Positions 53,045 through 62,507 of a DNA stretch of 64,000 nt are shown piece by piece (position 1 is the stretch's first letter; each line of letters starts with the position of its first letter). The stretch is taken from positions 1-64,000 of the forward strand of contig NZ_AUGZ01000029.1 of the NCBI RefSeq assembly GCF_000422925.1, in the 5' to 3' direction. Both the position numbers and the translations under genes were made by a program. The notes below the pieces were generated by a model, which was given only the letters and a program-made list of their open reading frames with translations, searched no databases and was not told the DNA's origin. The DNA comes from Paludibacterium yongneupense DSM 18731. Lineage in GTDB: Bacteria; Pseudomonadota; Gammaproteobacteria; Burkholderiales; Chromobacteriaceae.

Positions 53045-54468
53045 AAGGGCGCGCCCCCTATCTGCGGGCCATTCTCGGCCGCACCCTGCTCGCTTTCAAC
53101 GCCTTGCTGCTTCTCAGCGAGCTCTGCGACAGATGGATGCCCGAACCCATCCAGCAAGTCATGAGCGTGCTACTCGTCGCCACCAGCTTCGGCCTTTCCC
53201 TGATGCTGTGGCGAGGGGGGCGGCGCGTGCTCGACTTGCTGAATTCCTTGCACGAAAATCTCGCCCATGCGGCAAAAGGCGTACTGCACTACCGCGCCAC
53301 GGGCACACAGGACATGGGCGAAGTCGGATTGGTGGCATGGGAGATGAACGACTTCCTGGACCAGATTGAGACCTACTTCAAGGAGGTCAACACCTGCTTC
53401 CAGCGCGTCTCGCAAGGCGACTATTCGCGCCGCCCGATGAGCAAGGGTCTGCCCGGCTTACTGGCCCAATCGCTCGACTCGCTCGACACGGCGATTCAGG
53501 CGATGCAAGAGAACGACCGCTTCGTGCGCCGCAACCGGCTTGCAGCACGGCTCGCCGCCATCAACAACCCGCATCTGCGCGATAATCTTGCCGACAATCA
53601 GAAAGGCATGACCGAGATCAGCCATATCATGGACTCGGTTGCCGCGACGACCGAAGAGAATGCAGGCGGCTCGCGCGACAGCCTGGACAGTGCGACCCGG
53701 CTGTCCGGCGAACTCGATGCGATTGCCGACAGCGTCAGCAGCGTAAACTCGGCCAGCACCGCGCTTGCGGGAGAGTGGAAGGGCATAGAGGCCGCCCTGG
53801 CCGATATTTCGTCGATCGCCGATCAGACCAATCTGCTCGCACTCAACGCAGCGATCGAAGCTGCACGCGCGGGTGAAGCCGGGCGCGGTTTCGCCGTGGT
53901 CGCCGACGAGGTGCGCAAGCTGGCAGAGCGCAGCAAAGAGAGCGCGATCCGCGTCCAGGGGGTGCTTGCCGCCCTTTCCTCACGCATCGAAGAGATGCAG
54001 GCCCGCGCCGGCGACGCCGGCGAGATCTCCACCTCGGTCAAAAATTCGGTCGAAGCTTTCCGCATGCGCTTCGAAACGCTCGCCACCCGCTCGGATCAGA
54101 TTCTCAAGCAGATCAGGCTGGTCCGCGACAAATCGCTGACGGCACTGCACAAGGTCGGGCATGTGATGCGCAAGCAGCAGATCTATCAGTCGCTGGAAGA
54201 AGGCAAGGTCATGGCGATGCCCGATACCCTGACCCAGTGGCGCACAGGCCCCGGCAAGCGCGAATTCGGCCACACCCGCTCGTTCGAGGAACTGATACGC
54301 CCGGAACAGGCGCTGGCCATGCACATCGAACGCGGTCTCGTGGCCGGGGCGCAAACCGGCGTGCTGCAAGAAGATCTGATCGTCACCGAGATGAAGGACA
54401 TGGAACTCGCCAGCAGCGAGCTGCTGGTACTGCTGGACCGCATCGTGGCGGAAAAACACCACGCCTGA
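53041..54468 (+). CDS. Membrane chemoreceptor partner of the PAS protein
   Basis: A 475-residue chemoreceptor lacking a periplasmic sensor. A hydrophobic hairpin (about 12-57) anchors it; a HAMP-like stretch (about 70-150) leads to the signalling domain with tip [38 protein letters not shown]. The C-terminal 120 residues resemble the zinc-binding CZB domain ([14 protein letters not shown]...AMH) but the conserved cysteine position reads DTLTQW and another ligand is Glu, so zinc binding may be lost. The ATG at 53041 overlaps the PAS gene stop, so the two are made together, as a two-piece Aer. Confidence 0.88.
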   Translation: MKGRAPYLRAILGRTLLAFNALLLLSELCDRWMPEPIQQVMSVLLVATSFGLSLMLWRGGRRVLDLLNSLHENLAHAAKGVLHYRATGTQDMGEVGLVAWEMNDFLDQIETYFKEVNTCFQRVSQGDYSRRPMSKGLPGLLAQSLDSLDTAIQAMQENDRFVRRNRLAARLAAINNPHLRDNLADNQKGMTEISHIMDSVAATTEENAGGSRDSLDSATRLSGELDAIADSVSSVNSASTALAGEWKGIEAALADISSIADQTNLLALNAAIEAARAGEAGRGFAVVADEVRKLAERSKESAIRVQGVLAALSSRIEEMQARAGDAGEISTSVKNSVEAFRMRFETLATRSDQILKQIRLVRDKSLTALHKVGHVMRKQQIYQSLEEGKVMAMPDTLTQWRTGPGKREFGHTRSFEELIRPEQALAMHIERGLVAGAQTGVLQEDLIVTEMKDMELASSELLVLLDRIVAEKHHA

Positions 54469-54628
54469 GCAAGAAGCCGCCCCCAGGCCTGCGCCCGGTC
54501 ATGAAATTTACGCCGTTTTTATGAGCACTTTGCTAATTTTGACTGGCTAGCCCATAAAATCAGGACGCTTCAGCACAGAAAACCGGCCTGAGCAGAGAAA
54601 AGCCGGAAACGTCTGAGCGCCCGTCACG

Positions 54629-55096
54629 GTGTCAAATATCATGCTGCTGGTCGTAATCATCGTCATCCTGGCCTATCTGGTCGAATACCTGGCCGGGCAA
54701 TGGCAACGCTGGTGCCGGGCGCGCGGGAATGCGCAGTGGCGACGGCTCGCCCGTATCGACGTGCCCGAGGCAGAGCACATCTCCCCGGATGGCAGGGTAT
54801 TGCGACAACTCGATCTGCCAGCGGAACGGGTGCTGGATGTATGCGTGATCAGGGGGCCGCTCAGTTGGCGCGATATCGGCCCCAAGGCAACGGACATGTT
54901 GAAAAAGCTCTACGCGGACGGACAGGCCATCGGATTGGACACCCGCGAGCTGGCGTTTAGCCGGCGCGACCTGGCCGAAGGCGAAGGACTCTATCTGGTC
55001 AGCCTCGATGCACGCCCCAATCTCCGGTTCGTTGCGCTGCTGGGGCGGTTCACCGCACCGCCCCTTACGCCCGTCCCCGGCACGCGTTGCCGGTAG
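54629..55096 (+). CDS. Hypothetical single-span membrane protein
   Basis: A protein of 155 residues with an N-terminal hydrophobic helix (MLLVVIIVILAYLVEYLA) and a soluble part rich in charged residues. No family is recognised. Start is GTG 54629 or ATG 54641. It converges with ypdB, leaving 10 bases between stops. Confidence 0.5.
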   Translation: MSNIMLLVVIIVILAYLVEYLAGQWQRWCRARGNAQWRRLARIDVPEAEHISPDGRVLRQLDLPAERVLDVCVIRGPLSWRDIGPKATDMLKKLYADGQAIGLDTRELAFSRRDLAEGEGLYLVSLDARPNLRFVALLGRFTAPPLTPVPGTRCR

Positions 55097-55106
55097 CAAA
55101 AGGGCA

Positions 55107-55841
55107 TCACAGCTGCATCAGCTGCTTGAACGCCTTGACGTGCGAACGGCTGACGGGAATCTCCACCTTCAGCTCATGCAGCTTGATCACATACGTTCCG
55201 TTGAACCAGGGAGCGATTTCGCGGATTTTGCCGAGATTCACGCACCACGACCGGTGGCAGCGGAAAAACGGCGGCTCCGGCAAACGCCCGGCAAACTCGC
55301 TCAGGGTCATCGTCATGACGAAACGTTCGTTGAGCGTATGCACGTAAGTGAGTTTCTCATCGGCTTCGGCGTAGTAGATCTGGTCGCAGGGCATCACGAT
55401 GATGCTCTCGCCTTTGACCAGATTGACCGTGCGCACAGCGGTCGCTCCCCCCGCGGGCGGCGGAGGAGAAGACTGAGCGCCGGGATCGGTTTTTTCCAGC
55501 CGCTGCAAGGTATTGATCACCCTTTGCTCGTTGAACGGCTTGAGAATATAGTCGAACGCCTCGAGATCGAACGCTTGCGCGGCATATTCCTTGTAAGCGG
55601 TCACGAACACGATACGCGGCGGACGAGCCTGCCGGGACAGGTTATGCGCCAGCATCATCCCGTCTATGGAGGGGATCCTGATATCCAGAAAAACCACGTC
55701 GACATCGTGCTGTTGCAGAAACTGGAACGCGGCAAGACCATCCTCGACGCTGGCGAGCACTTCGATCCGGCTGTGGGATTCGACCAGCCAGACCAGTTCC
55801 TCGCGCGCCAGGTATTCGTCTTCGACAATCAATGCCTTCAT
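55107..55841 (-). CDS. ypdB: LytTR response regulator, YpdB type
   Basis: A 244-residue regulator, the same length as E. coli YpdB. Receiver domain with Asp in VVFLDIRIPSIDGM (about residue 53) and DYILKPF, then a Pro-rich linker and a LytTR DNA-binding domain (about 145-240; RCHRSWCVNLGKI). The ATG at 55841 starts MKALIVEDEYLAREELVW. It overlaps the kinase gene by 4 bases. The divergent YhjX-type transporter is its likely target, since YpdB's known target in E. coli is yhjX and a matching operator lies upstream of it. Confidence 0.85.
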   Translation of the reverse strand: MKALIVEDEYLAREELVWLVESHSRIEVLASVEDGLAAFQFLQQHDVDVVFLDIRIPSIDGMMLAHNLSRQARPPRIVFVTAYKEYAAQAFDLEAFDYILKPFNEQRVINTLQRLEKTDPGAQSSPPPPAGGATAVRTVNLVKGESIIVMPCDQIYYAEADEKLTYVHTLNERFVMTMTLSEFAGRLPEPPFFRCHRSWCVNLGKIREIAPWFNGTYVIKLHELKVEIPVSRSHVKAFKQLMQL

Positions 55842-57508
55842 CGCGACGCCCCCCCGACCGGCAACTCGAAGCTGACCGATGTTCCGGGGGCAAGCCGCGC
55901 AATCTGCAAACCGCGCCCATAAATCAGGATCAGGCGCGCGTTCACGTTCGTCAGGCCGATACCTGTGCTGGCTTGCTCGCCGGCGGTAACGGCATCGATG
56001 ATGGCCTGATCGATGCCAAGCCCGCTGTCCCGCACGCAGACCCGCACCCGATCGCCCGCGCGCTTGACCTCGATACAAACCTGCCCCGGCACCGGCCGCG
56101 GCTGAATGCCATGCAGGATGGCATTCTCCACCAAGGGCTGCAGCAGCAGGCTAGGCACAGGCAAGGTCACGTCATCGACATCAAAGCTCACACTCAGTTT
56201 CTGACCGAAACGCGCCTGCTCGATCGCGACATAGTCGCGGACCTGTCGCAACTCCTCCTGGATATCGATCATCCCGCCGTCGAGCGACAGGTTATAGCGC
56301 AGATAATCCGCCAGGCGGGCGATCAACTGTCGCGCCTCGGAGGGCTGACGCCGGATCAGGGAAGAAATGGCATTGAGCGCGTTGTACAGGAAATGGGGGT
56401 TGATCTTGCTTTGCAAGGCACTGAATTCGGCCTTGCGCGCCATCTCTTGCAAGTGATTGACCCTGGAGACCTCCATCTGGGTCGACATCAATTGCGACAG
56501 CCCTATCGCCAGTTCGCGCAAGGAATCGGTGATGCACTGGCTTCTTCTGAAAAAAATCTTGAGCGTGCCGGACACTCGGTCGTGCTCTCGCAGCGGAACG
56601 ATCGCAATGGAATGGAAGTCGGCCCGGCCATAGTGCTGCAGCTCATTCTCGACAATCAGCTGTCCGCTCTGGATCGCGTTTTGCGTCAGCTCGCCAATTT
56701 CATAATTCCCTTCCCGTTCGAAAAACTCTCGCCCGGCACCGACATACGCCATCACGATGCGCCGGTCGGTAATGGCAACCGCATCGGCTTCGAGATGCTC
56801 GCGGATGATCTCGCACACATGGGTCATGGCGTCGGGCACTTCACTCTGGAAATAAGGCAGGGTCCGATTCGCGATGATCAGGGCCAGACGAGCCTGACGA
56901 GCCGCGATCAATTCCTTTTCATCGTCGAGATCCTGCACCCGCTTGATGATCAGGCCGATGCACACCGAGCCGGCAATCATGGGCCAGGCGATCTGGCCCA
57001 CAATCTCGCGGCCGACGCCGGCGGGCGCCATGAGCACAATCAGGATCATGGTCAGCACCTCGCAAGCCACGCCCGCCAGAATGCCGCACCACCAGAGGCG
57101 CTTCTTCCCGCAACAGTAGTGAACGGACGAGGACAAAAAACCGGCAAACACACTGGAAATCAGACACGGAAGCGCCGTGACTCCGTTGAGATCAATCAAG
57201 TAGCGATGAATTCCGGACACAATGCCGGCCGAAATACCGACCCAGGGCCCGAACAGGATGCCGCCCGACAGAATCGCAATGGTGCGCACATTGACCAGAG
57301 AACCGTCGACTGGAATGCCGGTGTACGTGCTGAACACGGCGAAGACGCAAAACAGCAAGGAAACCCCGGCCAACTCGACCTTGTTGTGCTCGCGCTTTCC
57401 AAGCAGGTTCCGGAACGGCCGGATGCGAGTCAGAAAAAACAAGGTCATCAGCATCAGGGCTGCGCGCTCGAATTCCTCGAGCAGCAGCATATTGTACAGT
57501 TTGGACAT
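55838..57508 (-). CDS. ypdA: LytS-type sensor histidine kinase, YpdA type
   Basis: A 556-residue membrane kinase. N-terminal 5TM-5TMR_LYT region (about 5-190; LSGGILFGPWVGISAGIVSGIHRYLI), a GAF-like domain (about 215-340), then a HisKA_7TM/His_kinase region with INPHFLYNALNAISSLIRRQ (phospho-acceptor His) and a HATPase end. In E. coli YpdA responds to external pyruvate. ATG 57508 (MSKLYNMLLLEEFERAALMLM) is the start best fitting the family length; a much longer open frame upstream has no homology. Translationally coupled to ypdB. Confidence 0.85.
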   Translation of the reverse strand: MSKLYNMLLLEEFERAALMLMTLFFLTRIRPFRNLLGKREHNKVELAGVSLLFCVFAVFSTYTGIPVDGSLVNVRTIAILSGGILFGPWVGISAGIVSGIHRYLIDLNGVTALPCLISSVFAGFLSSSVHYCCGKKRLWWCGILAGVACEVLTMILIVLMAPAGVGREIVGQIAWPMIAGSVCIGLIIKRVQDLDDEKELIAARQARLALIIANRTLPYFQSEVPDAMTHVCEIIREHLEADAVAITDRRIVMAYVGAGREFFEREGNYEIGELTQNAIQSGQLIVENELQHYGRADFHSIAIVPLREHDRVSGTLKIFFRRSQCITDSLRELAIGLSQLMSTQMEVSRVNHLQEMARKAEFSALQSKINPHFLYNALNAISSLIRRQPSEARQLIARLADYLRYNLSLDGGMIDIQEELRQVRDYVAIEQARFGQKLSVSFDVDDVTLPVPSLLLQPLVENAILHGIQPRPVPGQVCIEVKRAGDRVRVCVRDSGLGIDQAIIDAVTAGEQASTGIGLTNVNARLILIYGRGLQIARLAPGTSVSFELPVGGASR

Positions 57509-58078
57509 CAGGACACCCGCGTTAAAAATCACCGAAACACCACCGCACGGCAGCCTTGCCCAGGGCCACGGCAGCCCTTCGGCAATGCACCGGTCATTCC
57601 TGCGCAGGAGCCCGCGCAGACGTGAAGAACGATCTGGCCGGCCAAAAGACACGCCAGCACGCACATTAACAATGCACGGTATTGTGACGACATCCGCGCA
57701 GAAGATATTGACGAAAGTCGGTAGACGGCCAATCGCCGGCAATCGGATACATGACAATCCGCAGGCGCGCCCACCTCCGGCCTGTCGCCGCACGCGGGCA
57801 TGGGGACATGGCTCCGGTGCCGCCCCATGAATTCAGCCGCACGCTGACGCGCCCCGGCGGATAGAACGCCTGTTGCCGCCCCTCCCGGAACCAGGATGAC
57901 AACGCCAGGCGCACCGTCCCCCTCAACGTCAGGTCACTGCGGCCCATCCCCCTTGGCTGCTGGCGCGCGATTACCCGCCACTCATTCCACCTCCACGGCA
58001 TTTCATGCCTTTTTCCACCTCCACCGCGGGTGCCGGGCGTAATTTAACCTCGTCTTTCAACCGTATTCAGGCACTCAC
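57509..58078. other. 570-base divergent promoter region of ypdA and yhjX
   Basis: No credible gene is present; open frames on both strands lack family resemblance. It contains the YpdB-type operator at 57976-58006 and a possible -10 (TAATTT) near 58040 for yhjX. Much of the left part is probably the ypdA leader. Confidence 0.5.
57976..58006 (+). promoter_or_regulatory. YpdB-type operator upstream of yhjX
   Basis: GGCATTTCAT occurs at 57997-58006, identical to the half-site reported for E. coli YpdB. At the reported spacing of 11 bases a weaker second copy CGCCACTCAT (6 of 10 matches) lies at 57976-57985. The pair stands about 75-100 bases before the yhjX ATG, suitable for an activator. Confidence 0.65.
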
Positions 58079-59260
58079 ATGCAAACCTCCAACAACTCGG
58101 TCCGCTACCGTACGCTGGCCGGAACGATCATTTGCCAATTCGGTCTGGGCTCGGTCTACACCTGGAGCCTGTTCAACGCCGCGCTGTCTCACAAGCTGGG
58201 AGCGCCGGTGACCAAGGTCGCTTTCACCTTTGGCCTGCTCAGCCTCACGCTGGCCATTGCCTCCTCCCTATCGAGCAAGATGCAAGAACGCTTCGGCGTG
58301 CGCCGCGTTGCGCTTGGCGCCGGACTCGCTCTCGGGATCGGCCTGTTCCTGACCTCCATGGCCTCCAGCCTCACGATGCTGTATCTGTCCGCCGGCGTTC
58401 TGGTGGGACTGGCGGACGGCGCGGGCTATCTGCTGACCCTGTCCAACTGCGTCAAATGGTTTCCCGAGCGAAAAGGCATGGCCTCCGCATTTTCACTGGG
58501 AGCCTACGGCCTGGGCAGCCTCGGATTCAAATACATCAACCTCGGACTGATGGGGCACATGGGCCTGGATGGCGCGTTCCGTATCTGGGCCGTGCTCGCG
58601 CTGGTTCTCGTCATGCTGGGCGCCTTGCTGCTCAGCGATGCGCCCAGACAGCAGGCCGCCGGTGTCGCCAAGGGCGGCGGGCGCGATTTTTCTCTCGCAG
58701 AAGCGCTGCGCAAACCGCAATACTGGGGCCTGGCCCTGATGTTCCTGACCGCGTGCATGAGCGGGCTGTATGTTATTGGCGTCGCAAAGGACATTGGCGA
58801 ACGCTACGCCCACTTGCCAGCCATGGTCGCCGCCAACTCGGTCGCGGTCATCGCCGTTGCCAACCTGCTTGGCCGCCTAGTCCTGGGGATTCTGTCCGAC
58901 AGAATGTCGCGCAGCGCAGTCATCAGCATGGCTCTGAGCTGTGCGCTCATCGGCATTTTGATACTGCTGTACGTGCCGCTCAACGCACCCTTGTTCTTTA
59001 TCGCGGTAGCCTGCATCGCTTTCAGCTTCGGCGGCTCGATCACGGTATACCCGGCACTGGTAAGCGACTTCTTCGGCCTGACCAATCTCGCCCGCACCTA
59101 CGGCGTGATCTACTTGGGCTTCGGCTTCGGCAGCGTCGTCGGCTCGATCATCTCTTCCGCATTCGGCGGCTTCCTGGCCACCTTCTACCTGATTCTGGCC
59201 CTGCTGATCGTCTCCCTGATATGTTCCGTCATGGTCCGCCCGAGGGCGGCCATGGCATAA
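58079..59260 (+). CDS. yhjX: MFS transporter, YhjX type (pyruvate-induced)
   Basis: A 393-residue major facilitator with 12 predicted helices. It matches E. coli YhjX through long stretches: GLADGAGYLLTLSNCVKWF, LTACMSGLYVIGVAKDIGER, SFGLLSLTLAIASSL-like TM2 and YGVIYLGFGFGSVVGSII. YhjX belongs to the oxalate/formate antiporter-like group and is strongly induced by pyruvate via YpdAB in E. coli; its substrate is probably pyruvate or a related acid. It is divergent from the ypdAB genes and has the YpdB operator in front. Confidence 0.9.
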   Translation: MQTSNNSVRYRTLAGTIICQFGLGSVYTWSLFNAALSHKLGAPVTKVAFTFGLLSLTLAIASSLSSKMQERFGVRRVALGAGLALGIGLFLTSMASSLTMLYLSAGVLVGLADGAGYLLTLSNCVKWFPERKGMASAFSLGAYGLGSLGFKYINLGLMGHMGLDGAFRIWAVLALVLVMLGALLLSDAPRQQAAGVAKGGGRDFSLAEALRKPQYWGLALMFLTACMSGLYVIGVAKDIGERYAHLPAMVAANSVAVIAVANLLGRLVLGILSDRMSRSAVISMALSCALIGILILLYVPLNAPLFFIAVACIAFSFGGSITVYPALVSDFFGLTNLARTYGVIYLGFGFGSVVGSIISSAFGGFLATFYLILALLIVSLICSVMVRPRAAMA

Positions 59261-59400
59261 GCCCTCCCCGCCGCCCCCGAACGGCATGGAGTGATGGAGT
59301 CCGGGGGCGTGGCATCCATCCGGCCAGATGTGAGACGGCCATCGAAGAACGCCGGCATGGCTGTTTATGCATAGAACAAACCTGCCCGAAGAAGAACCCG

Positions 59401-59717
59401 ATGGCCGACGACGGCATGGCATTCATCGACCGCCCGAAGCCGCAGGGCGGTCGCGATTTTCTTGCGTTCCCTGCTCGAATCGATCCTGATCGATCTCATG
59501 GAGCACGAAGTCGGCAAGCCGATTGGTGTCGTGTGCCGCGCACATGACGGCAAGCGCACCGCGTGCCGTGACGGTTACCGGGAACGGCGATGGCACTCCA
59601 CCCGGCACGCTCGATCTACAGCTGCCGGAACGACGCCCAAGCCGCTGCTTCGCGATGTTTCCGGGACCGCGACGGCGGGCGGAGCAGACGCCCGCCGCCG
59701 TCATTCAGGAGGCCTGA
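59401..59717 (+). pseudogene. IS256-family transposase remnant with two frameshifts
   Basis: The N-terminal third of a mutator-type (IS256) transposase can be traced across three frames: MADDGMAFIDRPKPQGGRDFL from 59401, then LRSLLESILIDLMEHEVGKP...RDGYRERRW, then GTPPGTLDLQLPERRP...PGPRRRAEQTPAAVIQEA ending at a stop at 59717. The DDE catalytic region is missing. Two frameshifts and the truncation make it inactive. Confidence 0.8.
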
Positions 59718-60012
59718 ATTCACGGAGTCCCGACGCCCCATACCACGGAGCGAAGTCACAAGAAGATCGATCGGCCCGCTCCGTTGCCGGCATCTTCCCG
59801 AACGGAGCGCGCATCCGCCAACAGAGCGGGAGGGTGCCGATGGGGCAAGCGGGGCATGGCAGTTGCAGACACGGTACAGGCCTTTCGATGGGCGAGCCGA
59901 GGGACGCGTCAACCGACACCACGCCCCCGCAGCCGGGGAGGCAAACGAGAAACCGGACCTGCATCCGGATTGGGGGATTTACACCGCCTTGACGGGGTCG
60001 ATCGACACACTC
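59718..60012. other. Intergenic stretch after the transposase remnant
   Basis: About 295 GC-rich bases with overlapping open frames on both strands but no family match. It may contain further decayed insertion-sequence DNA. The cfa stop lies at 60013. Confidence 0.4.
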
Positions 60013-61236
60013 TCATCCCTTTTCATACATGTAATCGCGGGACAAGGGCAACTCGCAGGCTTGCGTATTCGCATGGCGGCAGAGCACCTGGTATATGGAC
60101 ACCTGATCGATAGCGAATGCATGCGCGCATCCGGCCAGATAGATACGCCATATCCGGTACGATTTTTCATCGACCATGCCACGGATGCGCTCGGTCTGCG
60201 CTTCATACCGCTCTGACCAGAGTTGAAGCGTCCGCACATAGTGACGGCGCAAGTTCTCTACATCGAACGTTTCCAGACCCGCCTGCTGCATGCACTGAAT
60301 GACTTGCGACAAATGCGGAAGCTCGCCCTGCGGGAATACGTATTTATCGATGAAATCGCCCCCGCCATGGCTGGTTTCCCCGCCTTCCGGGTCCGTCGAA
60401 GTGATGCCGTGGTTCATGGCAAGGCCATTCGGATTAAGCCGCTGCTGGATGATGCCAAAGTAGTTCGTCAGATTTTTTCTACCGACATGCTCGAACATGC
60501 CGACGCTGGTGATACGGTCAAATCGCCCCCGGACATCGCGATAGTCCTGCAAGCGAATCTCGATGCGATCCTCGAGGCCAGCGGCTTTTACGCGGTCGCG
60601 CGCATACTGGTACTGCTCTTCCGAGAGGGTGATGCCGACGCAGCGCGCACCGAATTTCTGAGCGGCACGGATGACCAGTGCCCCCCAGCCGCAGCCGATG
60701 TCGAGCAGGGTCTGCCCACGCTGCAACTGGATCTTGGTCAGGATATGGTCGATTTTTTTCAGCTGTGCGCTCTCGAGATCTTCATTGCCCTGCTCGAAAT
60801 AGGCACAGGAGTAGACCATATTGCGGTCCAGCCACAGTTGATAGAACGCGTTTGAAACGTCGTAATGATAAGCAATCGATCTTTTATCTTCGCCCTTATC
60901 GTGAGAAAAATATCTGACTGCGCGCATGACAGGGCTGTCATCCGAAATCGATGCATCAATCAGATGATAGGCACAGGCGATGATTTCATGCAGCGGACCA
61001 TCGACATCAAGTTTTTCTTCGACATAGAGGTGTCCAAGATTGCCAAGGGAGGGCGCCAGCAACAACGGCATGACACTTTCATCCTTGACTTTCAGCGTCA
61101 CCGTCGGGCTGACAAAATGACCAAAATCTATCTGATGCTCTCCCCACAAATCGGCTCGAATCGGGAGGTTTGCTTTTTTTTTGACACTTTCAGACCATTG
61201 CTCGACTTTACTGATCACAGCGTTTTTAAACAGCAT
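60013..61236 (-). CDS. cfa: Cyclopropane-fatty-acyl-phospholipid synthase
   Basis: A 407-residue SAM-dependent enzyme adding a methylene bridge to unsaturated acyl chains of membrane lipids. It has a small N-terminal SCP-like domain and the methyltransferase core: IAYHYDVSNAFYQLWLD, active-site Cys in MVYSCAYFEQG, SAM motif LLDIGCGWGALV and GMFEHVGRKNL. ATG 61236 (MLFKNAVISKV) is chosen because GGAG lies 6 bases upstream; a GTG at 61248 would add four residues. Often stress- or stationary-phase induced. Confidence 0.93.
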   Translation of the reverse strand: MLFKNAVISKVEQWSESVKKKANLPIRADLWGEHQIDFGHFVSPTVTLKVKDESVMPLLLAPSLGNLGHLYVEEKLDVDGPLHEIIACAYHLIDASISDDSPVMRAVRYFSHDKGEDKRSIAYHYDVSNAFYQLWLDRNMVYSCAYFEQGNEDLESAQLKKIDHILTKIQLQRGQTLLDIGCGWGALVIRAAQKFGARCVGITLSEEQYQYARDRVKAAGLEDRIEIRLQDYRDVRGRFDRITSVGMFEHVGRKNLTNYFGIIQQRLNPNGLAMNHGITSTDPEGGETSHGGGDFIDKYVFPQGELPHLSQVIQCMQQAGLETFDVENLRRHYVRTLQLWSERYEAQTERIRGMVDEKSYRIWRIYLAGCAHAFAIDQVSIYQVLCRHANTQACELPLSRDYMYEKG

Positions 61237-61324
61237 TGCATGCTCCACAGGAATTGAAACGTGTAAGTAAAAAAGTCAAATAGATACACTGCCACCTCTA
61301 CTCCGCTAAAAGGCATATTTCGAA

Positions 61325-61816
61325 TCAGTCCGACTTTATGGCAACCTCGACAATCTCTGGCTCCAGCAGAAGCATTAAATCCTTGACGGGCAACTGGAGC
61401 TGGTATCCGCGTTTGCCGCCATTGATGAAGATACTGTCAAGGTTCAATATCGACTTTTCAATATAAACGGGCATTTTCTTTTTTGTTCCAAACGGGCTGG
61501 TTCCTCCGACCAGGTAGCCGGAATGACGGTTAGCCACTTCCGGCTTGCACATTGCTATTTTTTTGCGATGAATCTGCCGTGCCAATTCTTTTGCCGACAC
61601 CTTGCAATCCCCATGAATCAGCATGATGATCGGCTGTTTCGACTCGTCTTCCATGATTAATGTCTTGACGACGGCGTGCTCGCCGACTCGCAATTCTTCG
61701 GCAACGGCCCGGGTGCCACCATGGTCTTCGTAATGATAAGAATGGCAAGAAAAAATGACGCCATTCTGTTCAAGAAATTCTGTTGCAGGTGTTTCATGAT
61801 AATTTTCAGACTTCAT
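61325..61816 (-). CDS. ybaK: YbaK/EbsC-type Cys-tRNA(Pro) deacylase
   Basis: A 163-residue editing enzyme that hydrolyses mischarged Cys-tRNA(Pro). Family features: TPATEFLEQNGVIF, the catalytic-lysine region AVVKTLIM, KVSAKELARQIHRKKIAMCKPE and GYLVGGTSPFGTKKKMPVYIE. ATG 61816 (MKSENYHETPA) has GAGG upstream. Its upstream region contains a copy of a promoter element also found before lrgA. Confidence 0.9.
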   Translation of the reverse strand: MKSENYHETPATEFLEQNGVIFSCHSYHYEDHGGTRAVAEELRVGEHAVVKTLIMEDESKQPIIMLIHGDCKVSAKELARQIHRKKIAMCKPEVANRHSGYLVGGTSPFGTKKKMPVYIEKSILNLDSIFINGGKRGYQLQLPVKDLMLLLEPEIVEVAIKSD

Positions 61817-62040
61817 AAAAACCTCGTGACATAAGAAGATAACCATTCGGTTTTGTCATTGGCCATGCTTATGGTTGCGCCATCCTTGACACGGCATGAA
61901 CCCGATGAACGGCAATACAACTCCCCTGGAGACGCCAGGCTGAAATGACAATGCAATACGCGTTCAAGTCAAGCCATTAACCGTAGTAAAAATTATTAGC
62001 CAGGTAATTCGCGTAGTATATCGCCACCAAGAAATAATAA

Positions 62041-62076
62041 AATTGAATGTATTTCATGCGTTATATAACTTTTAGT
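62041..62076. promoter_or_regulatory. Element shared with the lrgA/LysR promoter (copy 1)
   Basis: AATTGAATGTATTT then TTATATAACTTTTAGT, separated by 6 bases, preceded 19 bases earlier by AGTATAT. The same blocks in the same order occur at 63646-63682 with one-base spacing differences. A shared regulator site or a duplicated promoter is likely. Confidence 0.5.
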
Positions 62077-62360
62077 TAAGTTAATTCTAAAAGAATACAA
62101 TCTGCCAAGCCGACACCACAATTTTTCATAAATACCGATCAATATAAAATTTCATCCGTCACGCCACGAAAAGCCTCCCACCGATAATGGGTCTTCTGCC
62201 ATTCTTGACCACTCCGCCAGCGCCACAGCAGACACGGATAAAAGAAGATTCGGTTCAAAAAAAATCATCCAACAGAGAATATGAAAAATTAACCGGGGTA
62301 TGGAAGCCCGAACAATGGAAAGGAGAATCCCTGGCAGAATTCGTCCCTGGGTACACTCAA

Positions 62361-62391
62361 AAAAAAAGCGCGGCCGATCATCGGCCGCGCT
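62361..62391 (-). terminator. Rho-independent terminator of the lrgAB operon
   Basis: A perfect 10-bp stem AGCGCGGCCG/CGGCCGCGCT with loop ATCAT. On the minus strand it is followed by a run of nine T residues; on the plus strand by TTTT. It lies 117 bases after the lrgB stop. Confidence 0.85.
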
Positions 62392-62507
62392 TTTCATCGC
62401 CCATCACCGGGCACCCACGCTACAGCTGGCGGACACGCTTCTTCAGGTAGTCCGGCACCTCGCCCGGAGAAGAGTCAACACCGGCAAACCGCTCTGCCCC
62501 GTGCTCA

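Larger units (their letters stand above)
61817..62507. other. AT-rich 690-base intergenic region with promoter element and a vestigial 3' gene end
   Basis: No intact gene. The first half is AT-rich and holds the conserved element at 62041-62076. Near the right end, the minus strand reads a short in-frame tail (EVPDYLKKRVRQL then stop at 62420) that begins inside the lrgB end and has no start; it looks like the last codons of a lost gene. A strong terminator lies at 62361-62391. Confidence 0.45.

Noticed and set aside
55832-57625. Plus-strand open frame of 597 codons
   Set aside because: Antisense to ypdA; the product is Gln/His-rich with no family, typical of mirror frames of GC-rich genes.
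59462-59992. Plus-strand frame of 176 codons as an intact gene
   Set aside because: Only its first 40 codons match the IS256 transposase; the rest is out of frame and has no similarity, so it is a remnant.
62187-62450. Plus-strand frame of 87 codons
   Set aside because: It runs through the terminator hairpin and the vestigial tail, has no ribosome site and no family.
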